Shown one piece after another: positions 26,723 to 36,664 of a stretch of 64,000 nucleotides of DNA (positions within the stretch are counted from its first letter, which is position 1; every line of letters starts with the position of its first letter). A model generated the notes under the pieces. It was not told the DNA's origin. It made no database searches and saw only the letters and a list, made by a program, of their open reading frames with translations. Origin of the DNA: Sva-07 sp963707515 (GTDB taxonomy: Bacteria > Actinomycetota > Acidimicrobiia > Acidimicrobiales > Ilumatobacteraceae). The stretch covers positions 372,001 through 436,000 of the forward strand of contig CAVPQI010000003.1 in the NCBI GenBank assembly GCA_963707515.1, read 5' to 3'. A program made the position numbers and the translations under genes.

Positions 26723-27871
26723 ATGGACCACGAGGTTCCGGAAGGCTCCCGACGTTCGGGAACCAGCTATGCGTTCGCGTTCGAACGACCGCTCGACCGC
26801 TGGGCGCGGTTGTTCGCCGTCGTGCCGACGCGCTGCTACGTGCACGTCGACGAGGACGGATTCGAGGCGGTGTTCGGCTTGTGGCGGGTGGCGACGGTGT
26901 GGTCGAACGTGGTCGACATCGAACGCACGGGTCCGTACACGGCATGGAGGGTCGCCGGACCGGCGCACCTGTCGCTGGCCGACCGCGGCATCACGATGGC
27001 GGCGACGACCCGCGGCGGCGCCTGCCTCCGGTTCCGGGAGCCGGTTCCGGGCATCGAACCGCTCGGGCTCGTCAAGCACCCCGGGATCACGTTGGGTGTC
27101 GACGACCTCGACGAGTTCATCACCGACGTTCGACGCCGCCTCGCCGACGCCCCGGACCGTGCCGCGCAACCTGCCGCCGACACCGCGGCGCCCGACGCAC
27201 CCGCGGCGCCCGATCATGCCGAAGGCGGCTACCTCGGAGCCGCACGGGCGATCTGGCGCTGGAACCGGCGCGACGTCGTCGACGAACGCCGCGACGTCGC
27301 ACGCGTCGAGATGCCCCGCCGCGACCGGGCCGGCGACGCCGACGACCAGCCCGTCGAGGTCGCCACCGGCCCCGTGTTCCATCGGCGGTACACGATCGAG
27401 GCGCGCGACGCCACCCTCGACGCGGCGCAGGCGATGGCCGCGATTCGCTCCGACCCGAACCTCCTCGCCGACGAGCGGTTGGCGCCGTTCGCCAAGTCAC
27501 GTGGAGCGACCGGCTCGATGGCGGTCGGTGACCGCTTCGTGATCGGCATCACCGGGCCGTGGAAGGGGGCGGTCGAGGTGATCGAGGTGACCGACCACTC
27601 GTTCCGGCTGTCGACGCTGGAGGGCCACATGGAATCGGGCGTCATCGAGATGCGCGCCACCGACCGTGGTGCGGGCAGCGTCGAGTTCATCATCGAGTCG
27701 TGGGCCCGCAGCCACGACACCATTCTCCACGTGATGTACGACAAGGTCGGACTCGCCAGGGTGCTGCAGAGCGAGATGTGGTCGACCGCGCTCGAGCGGT
27801 TCGCCGACATCGCCGGCGGTACACAGGACGGTCCACTGCGCATCGTCACCGCCCGGGCGCCGGAGTTCTGA
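26723..27871 (+). CDS. Two-domain protein with C-terminal DUF1990-like region
   Basis: A 382-residue soluble protein. Residues ~10-140 form a small beta-rich domain (RLFAVVPTRCYVHVDEDGFEAVFGLWRV), followed by an Ala/Pro-rich linker. Residues ~210-380 resemble the DUF1990 family (VGDRFVIGITGPWKGAVEVIEVT, then GHMESGVIEMRA and FIIESWARSHD). No catalytic motif is evident; DUF1990 proteins are thought to have a lipid- or ligand-binding fold. ATG 26723 lies near a purine stretch; 14 further codons upstream are open but start from a weak context. It stands alone after the tRNA. Confidence 0.65.
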   Translation: MDHEVPEGSRRSGTSYAFAFERPLDRWARLFAVVPTRCYVHVDEDGFEAVFGLWRVATVWSNVVDIERTGPYTAWRVAGPAHLSLADRGITMAATTRGGACLRFREPVPGIEPLGLVKHPGITLGVDDLDEFITDVRRRLADAPDRAAQPAADTAAPDAPAAPDHAEGGYLGAARAIWRWNRRDVVDERRDVARVEMPRRDRAGDADDQPVEVATGPVFHRRYTIEARDATLDAAQAMAAIRSDPNLLADERLAPFAKSRGATGSMAVGDRFVIGITGPWKGAVEVIEVTDHSFRLSTLEGHMESGVIEMRATDRGAGSVEFIIESWARSHDTILHVMYDKVGLARVLQSEMWSTALERFADIAGGTQDGPLRIVTARAPEF

Positions 27872-28087
27872 CGACTCGTCGGGGATCGGCGCGCCGGCCT
27901 CGATCCGCCAGGCAGCTCGCCCACGACGACCGCGCCGAGTACGCCGCCCGCGGCGGTCCGCGCACCCGGTGACGGCGTCGCCCGACGGGTCGACGTCGCG
28001 CCGCCGTTTGGTGACCGGGCCGCCTCCCGGTGCCATGATCTGCTCTCGGGCCCGGCCGAACACGAGCGATGGAGTGATCGAGACGAC

Positions 28088-29710
28088 ATGACCACGAACG
28101 ACGGGACTGCTCCAGCGACCGCATCCGGCTCGGCGGTGCCGGCGCGTGCGCCGGTCATCCTCGGCTGTCTGATCCTCGTGGCCGCGGTGGCCAACCTCAA
28201 CCTCTCCGTCGCCAACGTCGCCCTCCCCGACATCGGCCGCCACTTCGACGCCAGCCAGACGCAGCTCAACCTGGTCGCCGTCTGCTATTCGCTCGGCCTG
28301 GCCGCGTCAGTGCTGTGGTTCGGTGCGATCGGCGACCGCTACGGGCGCAGGTCGATGATCCTCGTCGGGATGGGTCTGTCGATCCCGGCGTGCCTGCTCG
28401 CCGCCTGGGCGCCGTCGATCGAGGCGCTGATCGTCGCCCGCCTGCTGGGTGGGCTCTCGGCCGGCATGGCCTATCCGACCACCCTGGCGCTGATCACCGC
28501 ACTCTGGGCACCCGGTCCCGCACGGACCAAGTCGATCGCCCTGTGGTCGGCGGCCGGCGGCGGCATCGCAGCGCTCGGCCCGCTGGCCGCCGGCGTCCTG
28601 CTCGAGCATGCGTGGTGGGGATCGGTGTTCCTGATCACGTTGCCGATGGCCGTGGCGGCGCTGATCCTCACCGTCACCCTCCTGCCCGCCCACGTCAACG
28701 AGTCGTCCGAGGCCGTCGACAATCTCGGCGGCCTGCTGTCGCTGATCGCCGTCGGCGGAGTCGTGCTGGGCATCAACTTCGCCCCGGTGTCGGGCAAGCT
28801 CGACGAGTCACTCGTCCTGCTCGCCGTCGGCGCCGTGTTCGCGGCGTTCTTCTTCGTCCGTCAGCGGCGGGCGCCGAACCCGCTGTTCGACCTCCACGTC
28901 GCCGCCCGCCCGACGTTCTGGGTGGCCGCGGTCGGCGGCATCATCGTCTTCGGATCGCTGATGGGTGCGATGTTCATCGGTCAGCAGTACCTGCAGAACG
29001 TGCTCGGCTACTCGACGATCGAAGCGGGGCTCGCCACGCTGCCCTCGGTGCTGTTGATGTTGTTGGCGGCGCCGCGTTCGGCGAAGCTCGTCGGGTCGAT
29101 CGGCTCGAGGAACACGCTGCTCGCCGGCTACGTCTGCTGCTTCTTCGGCTTCGTCACGATGTGGGCGTTCTGGCGGGATGACACCGGCTACGCCTTCGTC
29201 GCCCTCGGGTACGCGCTGATCGGGCTCGGTGTCGGTCTCGCCGGCACACCGGCGTCGAACTCGCTCACCGGGTCCGTGCCGGTCCGCCGTGCCGGCATGG
29301 CGTCGGGCACCGCCGATCTGCAGCGCGACCTCGGCGGGGCGATCATGCAGTCGGTGCTCGGCGCGCTGCTCACTGCCGGCTACGCCAAGGCGTTCAACGC
29401 CACCCTCGCCGGCGCGCCGACGTCGGACCAGGCACAGATCACCGGCCGGGTGCAGCAGCAGCTGACCAGTTCGTTCAGCAGCGCCGAGGCGACGGCGCAG
29501 CAGTTCCCGCAGTACGCCACGCAGATCGTCAGCGCCGCTCGCGAGTCGTTCGTCGACGGCCAGGACTGGGCCTACCTCGCCGGCATGATCGCCATCGCCG
29601 TCGGCGCCGTGGTGATCGCCACGATGTACCCGAAACACGACCGCGAGTTGACGTTGCTCGCCGGCTACCACCGCGAGGCGCAGGTCACGTCGGATCGAGC
29701 CGGACGATGA
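28088..29710 (+). CDS. MFS transporter, DHA2 (14-segment, EmrB/QacA) family
   Basis: A 540-residue exporter with about 14 hydrophobic segments. Family motifs: LNLSVANVALPDIGRHF in segment 1, GAIGDRYGRRSMIL in loop 2-3, and the antiporter motif region in segment 5 (IAALGPLAAGVLLEH). A hydrophilic loop of ~60 residues between the last two segments contains many Gln. Likely a proton-coupled drug or metabolite exporter; substrate unknown. Its end overlaps the convergent oxidoreductase by 26 bases, so the two transcripts collide. Confidence 0.88.
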   Translation: MTTNDGTAPATASGSAVPARAPVILGCLILVAAVANLNLSVANVALPDIGRHFDASQTQLNLVAVCYSLGLAASVLWFGAIGDRYGRRSMILVGMGLSIPACLLAAWAPSIEALIVARLLGGLSAGMAYPTTLALITALWAPGPARTKSIALWSAAGGGIAALGPLAAGVLLEHAWWGSVFLITLPMAVAALILTVTLLPAHVNESSEAVDNLGGLLSLIAVGGVVLGINFAPVSGKLDESLVLLAVGAVFAAFFFVRQRRAPNPLFDLHVAARPTFWVAAVGGIIVFGSLMGAMFIGQQYLQNVLGYSTIEAGLATLPSVLLMLLAAPRSAKLVGSIGSRNTLLAGYVCCFFGFVTMWAFWRDDTGYAFVALGYALIGLGVGLAGTPASNSLTGSVPVRRAGMASGTADLQRDLGGAIMQSVLGALLTAGYAKAFNATLAGAPTSDQAQITGRVQQQLTSSFSSAEATAQQFPQYATQIVSAARESFVDGQDWAYLAGMIAIAVGAVVIATMYPKHDRELTLLAGYHREAQVTSDRAGR

Positions 29711-31946
29711 CGGCCTTCGACGTCGGCGTGTTCGACTCGTCGGCGACGCTGTCGAGGGGCACCAGCACGTTCGCCTCCGGGAAGTAGGCGGCGCACGTCC
29801 GCCGGGCGATGTCGTAGCCGACGACGCGGAACGCCGGTGCCCGGCGCTCGCCGTCGGCCCACTCGCTGACGATGTCGACCATGTCGCCGTCGGCGATGCC
29901 CAACTCGGCGAGGTCGTCGCGGTTGCAGAACACGACCCGTCGCCCGCCGGTGACACCGCGATAGCGGTCGTCGAGCCCGTAGATCGTCGTGTTGTACTGA
30001 TCGTGGGAGCGGACCGTCTGCAGCAGCAGCCGGCCGTCGGGGATCCGCACCGGATCGGCGACGTTGACCGTCAGGCGAGCACGGCCGGTCGCGGTGTGGA
30101 ACGTGAGCGAGTCGCGCGGCGGATGGGGGAGCGTGAAGCCGTCGGCGATGCGCTCGTTGAAGTCCTCGAAGCCGGGGATGACCCGGGCGATCGACTCGCG
30201 GATCGTGCCGTAGTCGTCGCGCAGCGACGGCCAATCGATCTCGTGCCGCCCGCCAAGGGCGCGCTCGGCGATGCCGGCGACGATCGCCACCTCGCTGCGC
30301 AGTTCGGGGTCGGCCGGCTCGACCTGCCCACGCGACGCGTGGACGGCACTCATCGAGTCCTCGACCGTGACGAACTGCTGCCGACCACCGGTGCGGTCGA
30401 TCTCGGTGCGGCCGAGGCACGGCAGGATCAGCGCGGCATCTCCCGGCGTGGTGTGCGAACGGTTGAGCTTCGTCGAGATCTGCACCGTCAGCCTGCAGGC
30501 AGCGAGCGCCTCGGTGGTCGCCTCGGTGTCGGGCGCGGCGGCGACGAAGTTGCCGCCGAGGGCGACGAAGACGTCGATCTCGCCGCGCCGCATCGCCCGG
30601 ATGGCATCCACGGTGTCGACGCCGTCGAGGCGCGGGGGCTCGAACCCGAACTCGTCGGCGAGGTTGTCGAGGAACCACGGCGCGGGTTTCTCGTAGATGC
30701 CCATCGTGCGGTCGCCCTGGACGTTGCTGTGCCCGCGCACGGGGCACACACCGGCGCCGGGCTTGCCGATGCTGCCGCGCAGCAACAACGTGTTGACGAT
30801 CTCGCGGATCGTCGGCACCGCCGCCTTGTGCTGTGTGAGACCCATCGCCCAGCACACGATGATCCGTTCGCTCGACGCGATCGTGTCGCTGAACTCGTCG
30901 ATCTCGGCCGCCGTCAGTCCGGTCGCCTCGCGCAGTTCGTCGTCGTCGACGCCGGTCATGTGGGCGGCGAGACGTTCGAAGCCGTCGCAGTGGGCGGCCA
31001 CGAAGTCGTGGTCGACGGCGTCGTCGGTGATCAGCCGACGGTTGACGAGCGTGAACAGGGCGAGGTCGCCGCCGACGCGGATCTGCAGGAACTGGTCGGC
31101 GAGGCCGGTCCCGCGGCCGAGCAGGCCGCCCGCCCGCTGCGGGTTCTTGAAGCGCAGCAGCCCGGCCTCCGGCATCGGGTTGACGGCGACGATCCGGGCT
31201 CCGTTGGACTTGGCGCGCTCGAGCGCCGTCAGCATCCGTGGATGGTTGGTGCCCGGGTTCTGGCCGACGATCACGAGCACGTCGGCGGCGTGGATGTCGT
31301 CGAGCGTGACGCTGCCCTTGCCGATGCCGATCGTCTCGATCAGCGCCACCCCGCTCGACTCGTGGCACATGTTGGAACAGTCGGGGAGGTTGTTCGTGCC
31401 GAGCGCCCGGGCCAGCAGCTGGTAGAGGAAGGCGGCCTCGTTGCTCGTCCGGCCCGACGTGTAGAACGCGGCACGGTCCGGATCGTCGAGCGCGGCGAGC
31501 TCGTCGCCGACGATCGTCAGCGCACGGTCCCAGGTGACCGGCCGGTAGTGATCGTCACCCGGCGCCTTGTACATCGGCGTCGTCAGTCGGCCCTGCTGGC
31601 CGAGCCAGTAGTCGCTCCGCTCGGCGAGGTCGGCGATCGAGTGCTCGGCAAAGAACTGCGGCGTGACACGGCGCAGCGTCGCTTCCTCGGCGACCGCCTT
31701 GGCGCCGTTCTCGCAGAACTCGAAGTGCGAGCGGTCGTGCGGGTCCGGCCATGCGCAGCCGGGGCAGTCGAACCCGTCGGCCTGGTTGACGCGCAGCAGC
31801 AACTTGGTGCCGCGTCGCAGCCCGAGCTGGTCGCGGGCGTGTGCCACTCCGTGGAGGACGCCCGGCATGCCCGCCGCGGCGAGCGAGGGCGGGCCGATCT
31901 CGAGGGCCCGATCACCGGGGTCCGAGGTCGGGGCAGGCTTCGTCAT
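29685..31946 (-). CDS. Molybdopterin-dependent oxidoreductase, FdhF/YdeP family
   Basis: About 753 residues of the DMSO-reductase superfamily, YdeP branch. The N-terminus has only part of a metal-binding set (DCPGCAWPDP with one further Cys in EFCENGAK), as is usual for this branch. Cofactor-binding stretches: FYTSGRTSNEAAFLYQLLARALGTNNLPDCSNMCHES, VIVGQNPGTNHPRM, and near the C-terminus QTVRSHDQYNTTIYGLDDRYRG. The catalytic-site ligand position carries CHESSG rather than selenocysteine. The ATG at 31946 is preferred; 20 more codons upstream are open. Substrate not established for this family; relatives are linked to acid resistance and formate-like chemistry. Divergent from argS. Confidence 0.88.
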   Translation of the reverse strand: MTKPAPTSDPGDRALEIGPPSLAAAGMPGVLHGVAHARDQLGLRRGTKLLLRVNQADGFDCPGCAWPDPHDRSHFEFCENGAKAVAEEATLRRVTPQFFAEHSIADLAERSDYWLGQQGRLTTPMYKAPGDDHYRPVTWDRALTIVGDELAALDDPDRAAFYTSGRTSNEAAFLYQLLARALGTNNLPDCSNMCHESSGVALIETIGIGKGSVTLDDIHAADVLVIVGQNPGTNHPRMLTALERAKSNGARIVAVNPMPEAGLLRFKNPQRAGGLLGRGTGLADQFLQIRVGGDLALFTLVNRRLITDDAVDHDFVAAHCDGFERLAAHMTGVDDDELREATGLTAAEIDEFSDTIASSERIIVCWAMGLTQHKAAVPTIREIVNTLLLRGSIGKPGAGVCPVRGHSNVQGDRTMGIYEKPAPWFLDNLADEFGFEPPRLDGVDTVDAIRAMRRGEIDVFVALGGNFVAAAPDTEATTEALAACRLTVQISTKLNRSHTTPGDAALILPCLGRTEIDRTGGRQQFVTVEDSMSAVHASRGQVEPADPELRSEVAIVAGIAERALGGRHEIDWPSLRDDYGTIRESIARVIPGFEDFNERIADGFTLPHPPRDSLTFHTATGRARLTVNVADPVRIPDGRLLLQTVRSHDQYNTTIYGLDDRYRGVTGGRRVVFCNRDDLAELGIADGDMVDIVSEWADGERRAPAFRVVGYDIARRTCAAYFPEANVLVPLDSVADESNTPTSKAVIVRLDPT

Positions 31947-32071
31947 CGCCTCCGAGCGTACGGCCTGCGCCGCACCGACGCCCCCCGCCGACGTCGCGGT
32001 CGACATCCGACCGTGGCCGACGTCGATCCCCCTGGGCCGAGTCGCCGCCGATCCGGCAGACTGAGGTGACC

Positions 32072-33802
32072 ATGGCCGACCCGATCGTCACCACCTCGAC
32101 CCTGCTCGAGCCGGTGTTCGCCGCGCTCGGCGGCGGCGAGCCCGCAGATCCCACCGTGCGGCCCTCCGACCGGGCGGATGCGCAGATCAACGGCGCCCTC
32201 GGACTGGCGAAGCGACTGGGGGTGAACCCGCGAGAGCTCGCTCAACAGGTGGTCGACTCGGGCGTGCTCGCCGACGTCGCCGGTGAGCTCGAGGTGGCAG
32301 GCCCGGGATTCGTCAACGTCACCTTCTCCGATGCGTTCCTCGCCCGCGAGCTCGGTGCGGTCGACGTCGACGAACGGCTCGGCGTGCCGCTGACGGCGAC
32401 GCCGAAGACCGTGATCGTCGACTACTCGGCGCCCAACGTCACCAAGGAGATGCACGTCGGGCACCTGCGCACGACCGTGATCGGCGATGCGCTGGCGCGG
32501 ATGCTCGACTTCGCCGGCCATCACGTGATCCGCGAGAACCACATCGGCGACTGGGGCACACCGTTCGGGATGCTCATCGAACACCTCGTCGACCTCGGCG
32601 AGGAGGAGGCCGCGGCGGGTCTGTCGCTCGGCGACCTCGACGGGTTCTACAAGGAGGCCCGTGCGGCCTTCGACGCCTCCGAGGAGTTCCAGGACCGGGC
32701 CCGGCAGCGGGTCGTGCTGCTGCAGAGCGGCGACCCCGAGACATTGCGCCTGTGGGACCTGCTCGTCGAGCTGTCGACGAAGCACTTCAACGCCGTGTAC
32801 ACGGCGCTCGGCGTGTTGCTCACCGACGACGACCTCGCCGGCGAGAGCAAGTACCACCCGCTGATGCCCGACATCATCGACCGCCTGCGCGCCGCCGACC
32901 TGCTCACCGAATCCGACGGTGCCGACGTCGTCTTCCCGCCCGGCTTCACCAACCGCGACGGCGACCCGCTGCCGCTGATCGTGCAGAAGGGCGCCGGCGG
33001 GTTCAACTACGCCACCAGCGACCTCGCCTGCATCGTCGACCGCGTCGAGCGCCTCGGTGCCGACCTCATCCTCTACGTCGTCGGCGCACCGCAGCAGCAG
33101 CACTTCCAGATGGTGTTCGCCGTCGCCCGCATGGCGGGATGGCTGACGCCGCCGCGCGAAGCCGTGCACGTGCCGTTCGGCAACGTCCTCGGCACCGACC
33201 GCAAGATGCTCAAGAGCCGCAGCGGCGACCCGATGAAGCTCGCCGCACTCGTCGACGAGGCGGTGCTGCGCGCCGAGGCAGCGGTCGCCGAGAAGAACCC
33301 CGAGCTGCTCGCCGACGAGCGTGCCGAGGTCGCCCGGCAGATCGGCATCGGCGCCCTCAAGTACGCCGAGCTGTCGACGGACCGGATCAAGGACTACGTC
33401 TTCGACTGGGACCGGATGCTGTCGTTCGACGGCAACACCGGGCCGTACCTGCAGTACGCGCACGCCCGCATCTGCTCGATCTTCCGGCGCGCCGAGATCG
33501 ACCGGGCGACGGTGGTCGGTGCGCCGCTGCTCCTCGACACGCCACAGGAGCACGCCCTCGCCCTCCACCTCCTCGCCTACCCGACGGCGTTGGAGTCGGC
33601 GCTCGAGACCTACAGCCCGCACAAGCTGTGCACCTACGTGTACGAGCTGGCGACGCACTTCACCGCCTTCTACGAGCACTGCCCGGTGCTCAAGGCCGAC
33701 GAGCCGGTGCGTACCAGCCGGCTGGCGCTCGCCGACCTGACGGCGCGGATGCTCGCCCACGCCCTCGGCCTCCTCGGCATCGAGGCGCCGGAGCGGATGT
33801 GA
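32072..33802 (+). CDS. argS: Arginyl-tRNA synthetase
   Basis: A 576-residue class I synthetase. The HIGH motif appears as HVGHLR (after SAPNVTKEM) and the KMSKS-like loop as KMLKSRSG. The N-terminal Arg-tRNA-synthetase additional domain (residues ~1-100) and the C-terminal anticodon-binding domain (from ~450, TGPYLQYAHARICSIFRRA) are present. Charges tRNA-Arg with arginine. ATG 32072 chosen over GTG 32066; a TGAGGT ribosome site lies just upstream. The stop overlaps lysA by four bases, the usual actinobacterial argS-lysA coupling. Confidence 0.96.
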   Translation: MADPIVTTSTLLEPVFAALGGGEPADPTVRPSDRADAQINGALGLAKRLGVNPRELAQQVVDSGVLADVAGELEVAGPGFVNVTFSDAFLARELGAVDVDERLGVPLTATPKTVIVDYSAPNVTKEMHVGHLRTTVIGDALARMLDFAGHHVIRENHIGDWGTPFGMLIEHLVDLGEEEAAAGLSLGDLDGFYKEARAAFDASEEFQDRARQRVVLLQSGDPETLRLWDLLVELSTKHFNAVYTALGVLLTDDDLAGESKYHPLMPDIIDRLRAADLLTESDGADVVFPPGFTNRDGDPLPLIVQKGAGGFNYATSDLACIVDRVERLGADLILYVVGAPQQQHFQMVFAVARMAGWLTPPREAVHVPFGNVLGTDRKMLKSRSGDPMKLAALVDEAVLRAEAAVAEKNPELLADERAEVARQIGIGALKYAELSTDRIKDYVFDWDRMLSFDGNTGPYLQYAHARICSIFRRAEIDRATVVGAPLLLDTPQEHALALHLLAYPTALESALETYSPHKLCTYVYELATHFTAFYEHCPVLKADEPVRTSRLALADLTARMLAHALGLLGIEAPERM

Positions 33803-35076
33803 CCGCCATCGCCCGGCGGTTGCTGCCTGACACCGCCGACATCGACGCCGAAGGTGGACTGACCATCGGAGGGTGCTCGGTCGCCGCCCTCGCCGAGGAG
33901 TTCGGCACCCCGCTGTTCGTCTACGACGAGGCGCACATCCGCGCCCGCTGCCGCGAGGCGGTGGCGGCGTTCGGTCACGAGCGCGTCGTCTACGCCACCA
34001 AGGCGTTCCTCTGCCGGGCGATGGCCCGGCTCGCCCACGAGGAAGGGATGCTGCTCGACGTGGCGACGGGCGGCGAACTGCACGTCGCCCTCGCCGCCGG
34101 CGTGCCCGCCAGTTCGTGCACGGTCCACGGCAACAACAAGTCGGGCGACGAGCTGCACCAGGCCATCGAGGCCGGCGTGCGCTACATCGTCGTCGACTCG
34201 TTCGACGAGCTCGACCGCCTCGACGTCCTCGCCGCGGCGGGCGTCGGCCCGCACCCGCGGATCGTGCTGCGCGTCACGCCCGGCGTCCACGCCCACACAC
34301 ACGAGTTCATCGCCACCGGGCAGGACGACTCGAAGTTCGGGTTCAACCTCGGCAACGGCGACGCCCTCCGTGCTGTCGACCGCGCTCGCCGGTCGACGTC
34401 GGTGGAGCTCGTCGGGTTGCACTGTCACATCGGCTCGAACGTGTTCGAGGCCTCGTCGTTCGCCAAGGCCGCCGAGGTGATGGCCAACTTCGCCGTCCCG
34501 CTCGACCTGCCCGAGCTGATCCTCGGCGGCGGGCTCGGCGTCGCCTACGTCGAGAGCGAGGAAGCACCGACGATCACCCAGTGGGGCAGCGTGCTGCTCG
34601 ATGCCTGTGACGCGCTGGGTGTCCGCTCGCGGGTGAGCGTCGAGCCCGGGCGGTCGATCGTCGCCGCCGCGGCGATCACCGTGTACACCGTCGGCACGAT
34701 CAAGGACATCGCCGGGGTACGGACGTATGTCGCCGTCGACGGCGGCATGAGTGACAACCCGCGCCCGGTGCTCTACGGGTCGGGGTACGAGGCGTTCCTG
34801 CCGCGTGCGCTCGATGCCGAACGCGAGCGCACGGTGCGCATCGTGGGCAAGCACTGCGAGTCGGGCGATGTGCTGGCGTTCTCGGCGCAGCTGCCGAGCG
34901 ACGTCAACGTCGGCGACTTGCTGGCGATGCCCGTGACGGGCGCCTACGGCCACTCGATGGGCTCCAACTACAACAAGATCACCCGCCCGCCGGTCGTCTT
35001 CGCTGCCGATGGCGAGGCTCGCCTCGTCGTCCGCCGCGAGACCTACGCCGACCTCCTCAGCACCGACTGCGGCTGA
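33799..35076 (+). CDS. lysA: Diaminopimelate decarboxylase
   Basis: 425 residues, fold-type III PLP enzyme. The PLP lysine is in VVYATKAFLCRA, the phosphate loop around ILGGGLGVAY, and the conserved CESGD loop appears as GKHCESGDVLA. The terminal motif GAYGHSMGSNYN contains the active-site Tyr. Makes L-lysine from meso-diaminopimelate, the last step of lysine synthesis. GTG 33799 overlaps the argS stop, so expression is coupled. Hom follows only after a 4-kb accessory insertion. Confidence 0.95.
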   Translation: MTAIARRLLPDTADIDAEGGLTIGGCSVAALAEEFGTPLFVYDEAHIRARCREAVAAFGHERVVYATKAFLCRAMARLAHEEGMLLDVATGGELHVALAAGVPASSCTVHGNNKSGDELHQAIEAGVRYIVVDSFDELDRLDVLAAAGVGPHPRIVLRVTPGVHAHTHEFIATGQDDSKFGFNLGNGDALRAVDRARRSTSVELVGLHCHIGSNVFEASSFAKAAEVMANFAVPLDLPELILGGGLGVAYVESEEAPTITQWGSVLLDACDALGVRSRVSVEPGRSIVAAAAITVYTVGTIKDIAGVRTYVAVDGGMSDNPRPVLYGSGYEAFLPRALDAERERTVRIVGKHCESGDVLAFSAQLPSDVNVGDLLAMPVTGAYGHSMGSNYNKITRPPVVFAADGEARLVVRRETYADLLSTDCG

Positions 35077-35118
35077 CATCACCCGCGCCACCGAGACGCC
35101 GGGACCTATCCTGCCGCG

Positions 35119-35601
35119 GTGGCTCGAGGCATCTCCCGTCTGCTGGCGTCGGCGAAGTCGCTGCTGCGCGAGCGCGATCGGTTGGCGGGGCGAACCCGGT
35201 CGACGGCGGCGCCGCCGGCGCGGACCGTGCCGACCGGCACGCGCGTCGAGTACGCCCCCGACCTCGACGGCGACGCCGATCCCGGCGAGGTCGTGTGGAC
35301 GTGGGTGCCCTACGAGGACGATCCGTCGAAGGGCAAGGACCGTCCGGTGGTCGTCATCGGCCGCACCGGCAGCGACCTCGCCGGGGTCCCACTGACGTCG
35401 AAGGACAAGGGTCGTGGCGCCGTCGCCATCGGGTCGGGCGCCTGGGACCGCTCCGGCCGACCGAGCTACGCCAAGGTCGACCAGCTGATCGTCGTCCACC
35501 CGCGCGACGTCCGACGCGAGGGTGCGATCCTCGGACGCGACCGCTTCGACGCCGTCGTCGCCGCGGCCGGCCGGCACCACGACCTCGTGCGCACCGACTG
35601 A
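35119..35601 (+). CDS. PemK/MazF-like protein without a visible antitoxin
   Basis: 160 residues from GTG 35119. After a basic ~45-residue N-terminus, the fold region reads GEVVWTWVPYEDDPSKGKDRPVVVIGR, then VPLTSKDKG and AKVDQLIVVHPRDVRRE, matching actinobacterial PemK-like proteins with the usual RPVVVIG strand. MazF-type toxins cut mRNA. Here the conserved active-site Arg/Thr pattern is only partly visible, and no short antitoxin gene precedes or follows, so it may be a domesticated, non-toxic homologue. It sits directly after lysA and is closed by a hairpin. Confidence 0.7.
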   Translation: MARGISRLLASAKSLLRERDRLAGRTRSTAAPPARTVPTGTRVEYAPDLDGDADPGEVVWTWVPYEDDPSKGKDRPVVVIGRTGSDLAGVPLTSKDKGRGAVAIGSGAWDRSGRPSYAKVDQLIVVHPRDVRREGAILGRDRFDAVVAAAGRHHDLVRTD

Positions 35602-35612
35602 CCGCACGCCCG

Positions 35613-35666
35613 GCGATCTGGGTCGCAAATCCCCGCGGAACGCGCCCATCTTGCGACCCTGATCGC
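35613..35666. terminator. Long inverted repeat after the PemK-like gene
   Basis: 16-base arms (35613-35628 and 35651-35666) pair at 15 positions around a 22-base loop that itself contains CCGCGG. It begins 12 bases after the stop. No T-tract. Confidence 0.55.
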
Positions 35667-35737
35667 TGACGACGGGGGCGGGTGGCGGGTGGCAATTGCT
35701 CGGGTCGCGGCGGGCGACGCTGGGTAGGGTCGAGCGT

Positions 35738-36664
35738 GTGTTGCGTGTACGAGGCCTCTCCAAGCGGTTCGACACGGTGCAGGCGCTCGACGACGTGTCG
35801 CTCGCCGTGCCGCGGGGGGAGGTGGTCGGGTTCCTGGGACCGAACGGCTCGGGGAAGACGACGACGATGCGTTCGATCATGGGGTTGATCTCCGTCGACG
35901 CCGGCGAGATCACGTGGAACGACCAGCCGATCGACGACACCGTGCGCCGTCAGTTCGGCTACATGCCCGCCGAGCGTGGCATGTACCCGAAGATGAAGGT
36001 CGGCGAGCAGCTCGAGTACTTCGCCCAGCTGGCCGGCCGTTCGCCGTCGCAGGCACGCGAGGCCACCGAGCGTTGGCTCGACCGGGTCGGGCTCGCCGAC
36101 CGCAGCGGCGACGAGGTGCAGGCGCTGTCGAGCGGCAATCAACAGCGCGTCCAGCTGGCGCTCGCCCTCGTCCACGATCCCGAACTGCTGATCCTCGATG
36201 AACCGTTCTCCGGCCTCGACCCGATCGCCGTCGAGACGATGAAGGACCTGCTGCGCGAGCAGCTCGACCGCGGTGTCACGGTGCTGTTGAGCAGTCACCA
36301 GCTCGACCTCGTCAGCGATGTGTGCCGCGACGTCGTGATCGTGCGCAACGGTCAGGTCGTGCTGGAGGGTGCGGTCGACGAACTGCGCGCCGCGTCACCC
36401 GTGCGTGAGGTGAGTGCGACGCTGTCGGCGGGCGACCTGTCGACGTTCGCCCCACCGGACCCGTCGTGGGAGGTGCGGTCGCGGAGTGAGCTCGACATCG
36501 AGCTCCGCGTCCCGTCGAACACCGACCCGGCGAAGGTGTTCGACGTCTTGCGTGCAACCGGTCCGATCGTGGCGTTCTCGATCGGTGCCCCCGAACTGTC
36601 CGAGGTGTTCATCGCCTCGGTGGGTGGTGCGGACACCCGCCGGGCTGTCGGGAGCCCGGCATGA
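35738..36664 (+). CDS. ABC-2 type exporter ATPase (NatA-like)
   Basis: A 308-residue ATPase. Walker A GPNGSGKTT, the signature LSSGNQQRVQLALALVHDP, Walker B LLILDEPFSGLDP, and the switch His in LSSHQLDL. The C-terminal ~80 residues are the extension typical of exporter ATPases. NatA-like proteins drive Na+ or drug efflux with an ABC-2 permease. GTG 35738 is used because the conserved N-terminal strand (VLRVRGLSKRF) starts there. The stop overlaps the permease ATG by four bases. Confidence 0.9.
   Translation: MLRVRGLSKRFDTVQALDDVSLAVPRGEVVGFLGPNGSGKTTTMRSIMGLISVDAGEITWNDQPIDDTVRRQFGYMPAERGMYPKMKVGEQLEYFAQLAGRSPSQAREATERWLDRVGLADRSGDEVQALSSGNQQRVQLALALVHDPELLILDEPFSGLDPIAVETMKDLLREQLDRGVTVLLSSHQLDLVSDVCRDVVIVRNGQVVLEGAVDELRAASPVREVSATLSAGDLSTFAPPDPSWEVRSRSELDIELRVPSNTDPAKVFDVLRATGPIVAFSIGAPELSEVFIASVGGADTRRAVGSPA

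Noticed and set aside
30000..31946. Selenocysteine formate dehydrogenase
   Set aside because: The frame is uninterrupted; the relevant site is a CHESSG motif, as in YdeP-type proteins.
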